From: Alkalihalobacillus sp. BA299
GTDB taxonomy: Bacteria > Bacillota > Bacilli > Bacillales > Bacillaceae_F
NCBI RefSeq assembly: GCF_017745675.1
Contig: NZ_JAFLJM010000018.1
Span: 43,018 to 107,017 of the forward strand
DNA: 64,000 bases
Reading direction: 5' to 3'
Made by a program: the position numbers and the translations under genes
Notes under the pieces: model-generated
Told to the model about the DNA's origin: nothing
The model's database searches: none
Seen by the model: the letters and a program-made list of their open reading frames with translations, nothing else
Part shown: piece after piece, positions 51,723-59,770 of the stretch
How the letters are laid out: every line of letters starts with the position of its first letter
Numbering within the stretch: the first letter of the stretch is position 1

Positions 51723-51824
51723 GAGGGTGACTTCTAAAAATAACACAACTTCTATACAGCAATTAATAGATCATGAACCAAAACTTTTAAAGTGATAGAA
51801 GTCGAATCATTTAGAGTCATCCTC
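51723..51824. repeat. 102-bp inverted-repeat element (terminator or MITE-like)
   Basis: The ends GAGGGTGACTTCTAAA and TTTAGAGTCATCCTC are complementary over about 15 bp with a G-T pair and one bulge. The interior holds a second weak repeat (ACTTCTAT / GATAGAAGT). It follows the cyclophilin stop by 8 bp. Its ends resemble both the hairpin at 48288-48347 and the IS3 end near 63.88 kb. Confidence 0.55.
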
Positions 51825-51832
51825 AAATCATT

Positions 51833-51964
51833 TTAAGAAACTACTTTATGTTTTCCTGTTCCTTTACAAAATGGGCAGGAAATTTTTTTCTTAAAAAATA
51901 ACACCCACCTTTTTTTAATATATCCAGCACCGTGACAACGCTTACATATAATGTAGATTGCCAA
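51833..51964 (-). CDS. 43-residue protein with two DnaJ-type CXXCXGXG motifs
   Basis: TTG 51964 behind GGAGGAG. The product reads two zinc-knuckle motifs, CKRCHGAG near residue 7 and CPFCKGTG near 30, joined by a basic stretch (YIKKRWVLFFKKK). This spacing is like half of the DnaJ cysteine-rich domain, enough for one zinc. It begins 14 bp after the stop of the gene at 51979-52272, so they form an operon. Very short zinc-finger proteins of this type occur in bacilli, but the role is unknown. The signals and motif make a chance frame unlikely. Confidence 0.7.
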   Translation of the reverse strand: MAIYIICKRCHGAGYIKKRWVLFFKKKISCPFCKGTGKHKVVS

Positions 51965-51978
51965 TATCTCCTCCTCAT

Positions 51979-52272
51979 TTACTCATATTGATCGTAATTT
52001 TTTGCTAGCGGAATTTTGGTTTGCAGTAAGGCTGAGACCTCCTGTGCTGTAGCATCATCTTGAATACGAAACACTTTTTTCAGAAGCGACACATCACTCA
52101 CATCCTGGAAATCAAGCAAAGAGGAATTACCACTTTGAAGGCAAGTCACTAACGTCTTTCCAAAGAAGTGATCTGAAAATACGAGTGTAAAATCATACAT
52201 CCTGCTTTCGGATGCGTACCCAATGTGTTGAACCATAGACAAGTCGTCCATACCGTAAATAGATTCAAACAA
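51979..52272 (-). CDS. Uncharacterised protein, about 97 aa (DUF3055-like, weak)
   Basis: The start is ambiguous. ATG 52278 and GTG 52281 are too close to AAAGGAG, whereas TTG 52272 lies eight bases after it and is preferred. The product has SRMYDFTLVFSDHFFGKTLVTCLQSGNSSLL, an alpha/beta pattern that reminds me of DUF3055-type proteins of bacilli and staphylococci; this is a memory-based and weak match. No membrane segment. It is the first gene of an operon with the 43-residue zinc-motif protein. Confidence 0.6.
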   Translation of the reverse strand: MFESIYGMDDLSMVQHIGYASESRMYDFTLVFSDHFFGKTLVTCLQSGNSSLLDFQDVSDVSLLKKVFRIQDDATAQEVSALLQTKIPLAKNYDQYE

Positions 52273-52589
52273 GCTCATCACTCCTTTATTTAATTGTGTT
52301 CAAACGCTTTTAACAGGTGTAAATCAAGAAAATGAAGGGGAAAACATCAAGAGGGCAATATAATCCTAATTTACTCAAAAACTAACTAAACGCTTTAAAG
52401 AACAAAGGGGCATTATGATTTCCCTGCTTATATCCTCTAAAACAGCTCCTAAAAAATAGATCATATTTATCTATATTCTTAATCTCCTTCAATCATTCGC
52501 AATCTGAACAATTTTATTGTTCCAAAAATAAAATTTCTCATACCTATTTTTCCTTCATACCCTTTAATTCCCATAAAATGATAAAAAAA

Positions 52590-52625
52590 AAAGAGATCGT
52601 CCTTAAAAAGCAACAACCTCTTTAA
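52590..52625 (-). terminator. Terminator of the CBS-domain gene
   Basis: Imperfect stem with AAAGAG/CTCTTT ends, followed by about nine T residues on the minus strand. Confidence 0.75.
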
Positions 52626-52638
52626 TAATAATTGAGTT

Positions 52639-53079
52639 TTACTTCTCGTTCGGAAGAGAAGGGGTGGAAATACTTGAAAGAGCTTCCCCAGCTTCATTCT
52701 GAAATATATTTTCTACTGCAAGATCTCCAATTGCGACCATGCCAACCAATTGACCATTTTCAACGACCGGAAGCCTTCTAATTTGTTGCTGGGCCATTAA
52801 CTCAGCTGCTTCATGAACATCCATCATTGAATTGGCAGTTACAACATGGTCTGTCATACATTGTGATACAGGAGTATGACTATCAATTCCTGATGCAGTC
52901 GTACGAAGTGTAATGTCTCGGTCAGTAATAATACCCTTAACTTGACCATTTTCAACAACTGGAATTGAACCAACATTAAGCTCCTTCATTAAAGCCGCCG
53001 CTTCTTGCACGGATTGTTGCGGTGATACTGAAGCAACATTTGTTGTCATTATGTTCTGAAGTGTTTGTGTCATATTCAT
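52639..53079 (-). CDS. Double CBS-domain protein, YhcV-like
   Basis: 146 residues, nearly all made of two CBS domains: MTTNVASVSPQQSVQEAAAL with GSIPVVENGQVKGIITDRDI, then CMTDHVVTANSMMDVHEAAE with IRRLPVVENGQLVGMVAIGD. Length and sequence match B. subtilis YhcV. CBS pairs bind adenosine nucleotides and act as energy sensors. YhcV has been reported as sigma-B-related in stress, though I see no sigma-B promoter with certainty. GGGGAGG precedes the start on the minus strand. Monocistronic. Confidence 0.88.
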   Translation of the reverse strand: MNMTQTLQNIMTTNVASVSPQQSVQEAAALMKELNVGSIPVVENGQVKGIITDRDITLRTTASGIDSHTPVSQCMTDHVVTANSMMDVHEAAELMAQQQIRRLPVVENGQLVGMVAIGDLAVENIFQNEAGEALSSISTPSLPNEK

Positions 53080-53315
53080 TCCTCCCCTTTCACATTTAGT
53101 ATTACCGAGTAAAACAATGCTATGTATGAAAGCTTTATAGGAAATTCATTATCCGACTTAATTCCTTTAGCTGAAATCAAGTTTCTTTTAATTCATCTGA
53201 TTTATGATGTTCATTAAGGATAGTAATTTAAGATATGGGGATACTATATCAATGTTAAAAAAGGACTGGGTTGTTCATACAAATAATTAAATTATTATAA
53301 GGAGTCAAACGATAC

Positions 53316-54773
53316 ATGAAGTTGTGTTCATTATTACAATCGATTGAAGTTCATGAAATACAGAATCATATACCAAATATCAAGGTTAGTGGTTTGCACT
53401 TTCATTCTAAAAAAATTAAAGAAGGGGATATATTTGTAGCTATCTCTGGATATGAAACCGATGGACATCAATATATTGAAGATGCGATTAAAGCTGGTGC
53501 TGTCGCCATAATTGGTGAAAAAAACTTGAATGACATAGCGATACCATACATTCGTGTTAAAAATAGCCGAATTGCCCTTTCCAAATTAGCCCAATGTTTT
53601 TTTGGAACAAAAGCAAAAAAACATACTTTTATCGGTATTACTGGAACAAATGGAAAAACCACAACCTCTTATATGCTTCGTCATATTTTAGAAAAAGCAG
53701 GTATACGTTGTTCTTTGATCGGTACCGTTGCAAATATCATCAATGGAGAGCACTACCCACCATCAAATACAACACCAGACCCTGTAACACTACATGAACT
53801 AATACAAAAAAGTAAGGATTCTGTTATTATTCTTGAAGTTTCTTCTCATGGAATCAACCAAGGGCGAGTTGACGGGCTTTTATTTGACTATGCCCTGTTC
53901 ACTAATTTATCTCATGATCACCTTGATTATCATGGAAACATTTATAATTACTTTGAAGTTAAAGCTCAGCTCTTTAATCAATTAAAACATGAAGGGGAAG
54001 CTATTATTAGCAACTATTGTGATTGGAGCAGGCGGCTAATTGATCGTTTAACAACTGAAAGAAAAAATGTATTTTCTGTCGGACACCATGAATTTGATCA
54101 TGTGAATTTAGCAAATGTGAATGTGGAATTCTCAACAGACTTTCAGCTTAAGGTAGAAGAACAACAATATAAAGTTACCTTACCTTTAAGTGGATTACAT
54201 AATGCCCAAAATGCATCTCTTTCATTTATGACGGCTCGTCGGCTTGGTATATCAGCTAACCATGCGATTCATGCTCTTAATACCTTTCCAGGTGTTCCAG
54301 GAAGGTTTGAAACCTATACTCACCATAATGGAGCAACGTGTGTAATCGACTATGCTCACACGCCAGATGCATTAAAACATAGTTTACAAACATTAAAGAA
54401 ACAAGGGGCAAAACATATCATACACATATTTGGATTTAGGGGAAATGGAGATCCATCTAAGCGAGAAGAAATGGTAAGAATTTCATCAAATTACAGTGAT
54501 CATTTCATATTAACACTAGATGACCTTAACGGAACAGATCCCAAACAAATGATAATAGAGCTGGAACATTTGCAGAAAATGTATGGAAAAGAAAAGGGTG
54601 CTGTTGTACAAGATCGTACCATTGCTATTCAAGCTACACTTAAACAAGCTAAAGAAGGGGACTGGATTTTAATTACCGGAAAAGGTCCAGAATCTTACAA
54701 GCAGCCTTTTCATTATCCAACCATCTCCGATAAAGACACGATTCTTTTTAATACCGAAGCCTATGGAGCATAA
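53316..54773 (+). CDS. MurE-like Mur ligase with altered amino-acid specificity motif
   Basis: 485 residues with the three Mur ligase domains. N-terminal UDP-binding part (SGLHFHSKKIKEGDIFVAI), ATP-binding ITGTNGKTTTS near 110, HDHLDYHGNIYNYFEVKAQLF with the carbamylated Lys, and the C-terminal domain with IDYAHTPDALK. In MurE the DNPR motif selects meso-diaminopimelate; here the aligned part reads LTLDDLNGTDP, and GKGHET is GKGPES. So another acceptor is likely, or an accessory ligase acting beside a standard MurE elsewhere. ATG behind AAGGAG. The terminator overlaps the stop codon. Confidence 0.82.
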   Translation: MKLCSLLQSIEVHEIQNHIPNIKVSGLHFHSKKIKEGDIFVAISGYETDGHQYIEDAIKAGAVAIIGEKNLNDIAIPYIRVKNSRIALSKLAQCFFGTKAKKHTFIGITGTNGKTTTSYMLRHILEKAGIRCSLIGTVANIINGEHYPPSNTTPDPVTLHELIQKSKDSVIILEVSSHGINQGRVDGLLFDYALFTNLSHDHLDYHGNIYNYFEVKAQLFNQLKHEGEAIISNYCDWSRRLIDRLTTERKNVFSVGHHEFDHVNLANVNVEFSTDFQLKVEEQQYKVTLPLSGLHNAQNASLSFMTARRLGISANHAIHALNTFPGVPGRFETYTHHNGATCVIDYAHTPDALKHSLQTLKKQGAKHIIHIFGFRGNGDPSKREEMVRISSNYSDHFILTLDDLNGTDPKQMIIELEHLQKMYGKEKGAVVQDRTIAIQATLKQAKEGDWILITGKGPESYKQPFHYPTISDKDTILFNTEAYGA

Positions 54774-54791
54774 TGTCCCATAGGTTTTTTT
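54760..54791 (+). terminator. Terminator overlapping the end of the MurE-like gene
   Basis: CCTATGG (54760-54766) pairs with CCATAGG (54778-54784), followed by seven T residues. The left arm lies inside the coding region. Confidence 0.85.
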
Positions 54792-54922
54792 CTGTATACG
54801 TACATCTTGTACTATTAAAAAATTTTTATCACACCATAAGAGCTCGGTAAGAAATTAGGTATGAACCTATTTTTTTCGATCCCCATATACTATTTAAACT
54901 ACAATTTAGGGAGTAATGCTTC

Positions 54923-56731
54923 ATGCGAGAAGATCGGAATTCTATTGATCTCGTCCGTCACTTTTTGCCAAAGTCAACTACAACAAAAGTGCCACAGCTT
55001 GAGCCCACGAAACGTAAAAAAAGATGTCACCTATACCCTGCCTCGATCAATACAGTTAAAGGAATGAAGTGGGGTTTTATCAACCAACTAGGAAATCTTG
55101 TCATCTCTACACAATATGACAGTGCTGATGACTTTCAAAATAATGGACTTGCAATCGTAGCTATTGACAACAAAGTAGGATTAATACAATGTTCGGGGCA
55201 ATATCTTATTCGACCGAAATATGAATCCATTCTCCCTTATACGGAAGGGCGCGCTATAGTCATAGACAACAAAAGTTTTAAAGTAATAGATGAACATGGA
55301 AAAGTACTCACACCAAAAGCTTATCGTTTTATCGCTCCTTATGAAAACTGTCGTGCTGTTTTTGCTGATATCTCTCTTGAAGGCCAATATTTATATGGTT
55401 ATTTAGATCGGAACGGGCATGAGATCATCCCACTTCAATACGAATACGCTACTGATTTTAAAGACGGAAAAGCACTTGTTCAATTACAAGATAGTAATTA
55501 TGCTTTGATTGATCAAGTAGGAGATGTCCTTCAATCTTATTCTTTTCAATCGATGACTGGCTTTAGTGAGGGACTTAGTGCTTTTAAAAAAACATATAAT
55601 GAGCCGTTTGGCTATGTGGATGAACAAGGGAATATTGTCATTCAACCTCGTTTTTCCACTGCTCAACCTTTTCAGGATGGGAAAGCAGTCGTCAATTTAT
55701 CGGATAACATGTACAATCAATACGGTTTAATTAATAAACAAGGAAAGATCGTGATTCCTGCTGAATATAACGATATTATAGAGATTAGAGAAGGTTTAGT
55801 CGCATTAGGGAAAGCAATTAAGGTAGACCAACCCTACATTGGCTCTATTTATGCTATCGCAAGAACGGATGGTCGACAACTCACCAATTTTATCTATAAT
55901 TCGGTTTCCACTTTTAAAAATGGACTAAGCTCAGTAACAAAAGGGCAATCAACGTTTTTTATTAATAAAACAGGAACACCTGCTAAAAATTATCCGATCG
56001 TTCAAGGTACTGGCATACTGAGTTTAGAAAACGATCTCATTAAAGCATATGTTGATCTCCGAGTTATGTATTATGATCGAACAGGAAAAATAGTGTGGAA
56101 ACCGAATACAATTATCCCACTAAATAATAGTTATCAATTACGAGAGGTTAAGTTTAATCCGAATAAAGATTATCTCGTCTATTATCCGCAAATCGAAGGA
56201 ATGAAAAACAAAGGCAAACAAAAGCATGTTAATCAAATTTTAAAAAGTAAATCGAACGTTAAGGAAGTTCCAAGTATTGTTCAATTAGATTATAGTTACA
56301 CTGGTGACTTTTCGATCGAGTTTTATAAAAATAACTTACTCGTTTTAAAGTTATCTGCCTATGACTATCCGTTTGGTGCTGCTCATGGGATGCCAAGTCA
56401 AAAATACGTTCATCTTAATTTAGAAACGGGGGAAATATATGAACTAAAAGATTTATTTAAGGCTAATGTAAATTATGTAAAAGTATTAAGTGAAATGATT
56501 GGAAAGCAAATTGGAAAAGACCAAAATGAGTTTTCTTACTTTTTCCCAGAAGCGTATAAAGGAATAAAAGCTGACCAACCTTTTTACATTACAGAAGATG
56601 CTCTTTCCATCTATTTTTTACCGTACGAGATAGCCGCTTTTGCTGCAGGATTTCCGACATTTAAAATCCCTTATAAATACATCAGTGACATAATTAATGT
56701 TGACAGTTCATTTTGGGTGTCATTTCATTAA
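54923..56731 (+). CDS. WG-repeat protein with C-terminal DUF3298/RsiV-like domain
   Basis: 602 residues. About seven WG (KWG) beta repeats span residues 40-360, each with a pattern like GFINQLGNLVI, YDSADDFQNGLAIV, GYVDEQGNIVIQPRF. The C-terminal 190 residues match DUF3298 (FGAAHGMPSQKYVHLNLETG, ELKDLFKANVNYV, YEIAAFAAGFPTF), a domain found extracellularly in the anti-sigma factor RsiV (lysozyme binding) and in PdaC. No signal peptide or membrane segment is evident at the N terminus, which is odd for that domain. GGGAG lies ten bases before the ATG. Probably a binding protein; ligand unknown. Confidence 0.82.
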   Translation: MREDRNSIDLVRHFLPKSTTTKVPQLEPTKRKKRCHLYPASINTVKGMKWGFINQLGNLVISTQYDSADDFQNNGLAIVAIDNKVGLIQCSGQYLIRPKYESILPYTEGRAIVIDNKSFKVIDEHGKVLTPKAYRFIAPYENCRAVFADISLEGQYLYGYLDRNGHEIIPLQYEYATDFKDGKALVQLQDSNYALIDQVGDVLQSYSFQSMTGFSEGLSAFKKTYNEPFGYVDEQGNIVIQPRFSTAQPFQDGKAVVNLSDNMYNQYGLINKQGKIVIPAEYNDIIEIREGLVALGKAIKVDQPYIGSIYAIARTDGRQLTNFIYNSVSTFKNGLSSVTKGQSTFFINKTGTPAKNYPIVQGTGILSLENDLIKAYVDLRVMYYDRTGKIVWKPNTIIPLNNSYQLREVKFNPNKDYLVYYPQIEGMKNKGKQKHVNQILKSKSNVKEVPSIVQLDYSYTGDFSIEFYKNNLLVLKLSAYDYPFGAAHGMPSQKYVHLNLETGEIYELKDLFKANVNYVKVLSEMIGKQIGKDQNEFSYFFPEAYKGIKADQPFYITEDALSIYFLPYEIAAFAAGFPTFKIPYKYISDIINVDSSFWVSFH

Positions 56732-56881
56732 TAAACTGTTTTAAGTTGAACTTAATTATTTGAAGCATTAGCTATAACCTGAACCTTTTTCACTCTTAAA
56801 ACGAAAAATCTTGGATAATTCAAGTTGGAATTAAAATAATAATGATACATGCTTTTACGTTATAAAGGAGGTCGAACATAT

Positions 56882-58258
56882 ATGGGCAGTCAAACTGGAA
56901 AAATCGTTCAAAGCTCATTACAAGCATTACTTAAAGACATAAAATTTTTACCGAACTTGCAAGGGGAGGTGAGAGAGCAGGCTTTTACATCTCTTGCAGC
57001 AATCCTATCGACACCAAACCACGTACACAAATCATTTTTACGAATCCCGCTTGAGAATGGAAAAGTCGTTCGAATTCCGGCTTATCGTATTCAACATAAC
57101 AATACACTAGGTCCATATAAAGGTGGGATCCGATTTCATGAACTAGTAAACGAGCACGAAGTAACAAATTTAGCAGCATTAATGACATTGAAAAACGCCT
57201 TACATGAAGTACCATTTGGTGGAGGAAAAGGGGGTGTAATCATTAACCCAAGGGATTTTACGGAAAAAGAACTACTGCTTATTTGTAAAAAATATGTTCA
57301 GTATTTTAGTGATATATTAGGGCCCGATAAAGATATACCTGCACCCGACGTAGGAACCGGTGACCGTGAAATGGACTGGATGACAGCAGAATACAAAACC
57401 ATTCGCCCCGGTCAACCATACCGTGGTAGTTTTACTGGGAAAAGCGTCGTAAATGGTGGGTCGCTAGGACGTAGAGAAGCGACAGGAAAAGGCGTTTATT
57501 TCACGTTTCGCTATTTACTTGCGGATTTTATAAAAGAACAGAAGTCGTGGTTAGCTACTCATGGGAATCAATATGCACAAACCGCTTTAACTTATGCTGA
57601 CCGTCCTCTTAATATAGCTGTCCAAGGTTTTGGAAATGTTGGATCCGTAGCAGCACTTGAAGCGTATCGTTGTACACATTTACATAGTAATATTGTTGCA
57701 GTTAGTGATCGGAATGTGACTTTATATAATTCAGAAGGATTAAATATTCCTGCCCTAATCGATGCGACTATAAAAAATAATAATGACCTTCCGAAAACTC
57801 AAGAACAATTAGCTCAGTTTGATATTAAAGCGAATATTTTAGAAAGAGAGGACGTCCTTTATCTAGATATCGATGTACTCATTTTAGCTGCACTTGAAGA
57901 GCAAATTCGCAAAGACAATGTCAAAAAAGTAAAAGCCAAAATAATTGTGGAAGGGGCAAATGCACCTGTTACAGGGGATGCTGACCGTGAACTAAACGAA
58001 CAAGGAGTGATTATCATTCCTGATATTTTAGCTAATGCTGGAGGAGTTATTGTTTCTTATTTTGAATGGCTCCAAGGACGAGAAACTCAATTTTACAGCG
58101 AGGAAGCAGTATTCAAGCTTCTTTACGATAAAATGACTGGAACTATGAATACTATTCTTCCGCAATACTTTGGAGATCCATTCTCATTAAGAGAGAACTG
58201 TTATATTCATGCTGTTATGAAATTATCTACAATTCTTTATCGACAAGGAAAATTATAA
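56882..58258 (+). CDS. Glutamate dehydrogenase (Glu/Leu/Phe/Val dehydrogenase family)
   Basis: 458 residues from ATG 56882, behind AAAGGAGG; the frame from 56849 precedes that site. Family motifs are GPYKGGIRFH near 85, PFGGGKGGVI near 115 with the catalytic Lys region, APDVGTGDREMDWM near 160, QGFGNVGSVAAL near 245 (NAD(P) fold) and NAGGVIVSYFEW near 380. It interconverts glutamate and 2-oxoglutarate plus ammonium. The protein is about 30 residues longer than RocG/GudB because of an insertion before the Rossmann domain (WLATHGNQYAQTALTYADR). Coenzyme preference is not clear. Confidence 0.9.
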   Translation: MGSQTGKIVQSSLQALLKDIKFLPNLQGEVREQAFTSLAAILSTPNHVHKSFLRIPLENGKVVRIPAYRIQHNNTLGPYKGGIRFHELVNEHEVTNLAALMTLKNALHEVPFGGGKGGVIINPRDFTEKELLLICKKYVQYFSDILGPDKDIPAPDVGTGDREMDWMTAEYKTIRPGQPYRGSFTGKSVVNGGSLGRREATGKGVYFTFRYLLADFIKEQKSWLATHGNQYAQTALTYADRPLNIAVQGFGNVGSVAALEAYRCTHLHSNIVAVSDRNVTLYNSEGLNIPALIDATIKNNNDLPKTQEQLAQFDIKANILEREDVLYLDIDVLILAALEEQIRKDNVKKVKAKIIVEGANAPVTGDADRELNEQGVIIIPDILANAGGVIVSYFEWLQGRETQFYSEEAVFKLLYDKMTGTMNTILPQYFGDPFSLRENCYIHAVMKLSTILYRQGKL

Positions 58259-58342
58259 ACGTGTTCAAAAATAGAATAATACGATACCTACTAAAAGACA
58301 AAACATGAAATAATAAAAATAATTATAGGAAATGATCAACGT

Positions 58343-59431
58343 ATGAAAAAATTACTGTTCTTTTTTCTATTCACCGTTAGTTTACTACTATTTGTTAATC
58401 CAGAACCTATTGAAGCGAAAGATGACCAAAATCAAGTCTCTTTTATCGTAAAAGCATCCAGTCAATCGCTATATCAGTCAATTACAACTGTACAGTCAGA
58501 TCCACTATTTCACGAAATTCTTAAAGCAAAATCAACACCTGTAACTGATATTCCTTACTCTACAAAATATATATTATTTGTTGAAAATGGATTAGTACGT
58601 ATTTTAATGGTTGATGACCATGGACACCTTTTTGATATTCAACAAAAAAGAAAGATAAATGTTAACAGAGAAACTTTACAATTGATTGCAGACCATTTTA
58701 AAACCTTACAATCAGATCATTTTGGTGTATTACTTTCATGGGAAGAAGCATCAAAGCATATACCAAAATACACGTCTTTTAAAATTACTGATCTTGAGAC
58801 AGGATTGAGCTTTAATGCTCAAAGAAGAGCAGGAAGTAAGCATGCGGATGTTCAACCATTAACTCATCAGGATACAAAAATAATGAAAATGATTTATGGG
58901 GGAAAATGGAGTTGGAACAGAAGAGCCATTTTAGTCCATGTTAATAATCAAGTTCTTGCTGCTTCGATGCATGGTATGCCTCACGGAAGAGGTGCATTAT
59001 CCAATGGGTTCCCAGGTCATTTTTGTATTCACTTTCAAGGAAGTACAACGCACAGGACGCAAAATACCGACTTATCTCATCAAGTAATGGCATACAAAGC
59101 AGCAGGGCTGCTAGACTCTTTTGTGAAACAATTATCAGCTGAAGAAGTCATTGATCTATTTTTTATCGCGATCAATCAAAAAGACAAGGACATGTTAAGT
59201 ATCATTTATCAAGGAAATACAAATGAAGTTCCAATCGATAACATCGTAGCTATAAGAAAAATGGAGAAAAAGCATCAACCCGTAAAAGAAAAGCCATTCA
59301 TTTATCAAATTCCAGTGACTTATAAATACAAAACAAAAAATGGTCCTGTAATTGAAGAAACATTTTTATTTACTGTCATGCGTAAATCACCTACCGACGA
59401 ATGGAACCTAGTCCATGTCCCATTTAATTAA
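58343..59431 (+). CDS. Conserved secreted protein of unknown function
   Basis: 362 residues with a signal peptide (LLFFFLFTVSLLLFV, cleavage near EPIEA). The middle 200 residues hold a conserved core: FKITDLETGLSFNAQRRAGS, KHADVQPLTHQDTKIM, IYGGKWSWNRRAILV, ASMHGMPHG and NGFPGHFCIHFQGSTTH. I know similar cores from secreted proteins of bacilli and clostridia, often joined to stalk or wall-binding domains. The single Cys flanked by His suggests an enzyme site like an L,D-transpeptidase, but the canonical SHGCIR is absent. The C terminus resembles NTF2-like folds. Confidence 0.7.
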   Translation: MKKLLFFFLFTVSLLLFVNPEPIEAKDDQNQVSFIVKASSQSLYQSITTVQSDPLFHEILKAKSTPVTDIPYSTKYILFVENGLVRILMVDDHGHLFDIQQKRKINVNRETLQLIADHFKTLQSDHFGVLLSWEEASKHIPKYTSFKITDLETGLSFNAQRRAGSKHADVQPLTHQDTKIMKMIYGGKWSWNRRAILVHVNNQVLAASMHGMPHGRGALSNGFPGHFCIHFQGSTTHRTQNTDLSHQVMAYKAAGLLDSFVKQLSAEEVIDLFFIAINQKDKDMLSIIYQGNTNEVPIDNIVAIRKMEKKHQPVKEKPFIYQIPVTYKYKTKNGPVIEETFLFTVMRKSPTDEWNLVHVPFN

Positions 59432-59770
59432 TTTATACTTCAATAAATTAAGCCTTCACAAAATGAAATAATCTCAACCTAAATAGCATAAAATGAAAAG
59501 CCTATAGAACAAAATGTTCTATAGGCTTTTCATGGGGTGTCAAACTCCATATTGAAATAGTGAGCATGTGTGAAATAGAAGAAGTAATCCCTTTATTTTT
59601 ATGCTAATATAACGAAATTTCTAAAAATACTGTAAGTAATTCATTAGATATTTACTTCGAAACCCGATATATTAGTACTATTACCATTTTTTATATTTAG
59701 ATTTCCATCGTTCATACAAATGCAGCTTATTAATGGAAACGAAGGTATAAACGCTAAAAGGGGGCAGTCC
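59432..59770 (+). promoter_or_regulatory. Region between the secreted protein and the ABC exporter, with a terminator at 59493-59533
   Basis: A perfect 19-bp stem ATGAAAAGCC... (59493-59511 / 59515-59533, AAA loop) ends the upstream transcript. The remaining 240 bp, AT-rich, must contain the exporter promoter; no clear box was identified. Confidence 0.7.

Noticed and set aside
52479..52697. 72-codon minus-strand frame overlapping the end of the CBS gene
   Set aside because: No ribosome site, overlaps a clear terminator and the yhcV-like gene.
54861..55067. 68-codon plus-strand frame before and into the WG-repeat gene
   Set aside because: Overlaps the WG-repeat gene in another frame and has no family resemblance.
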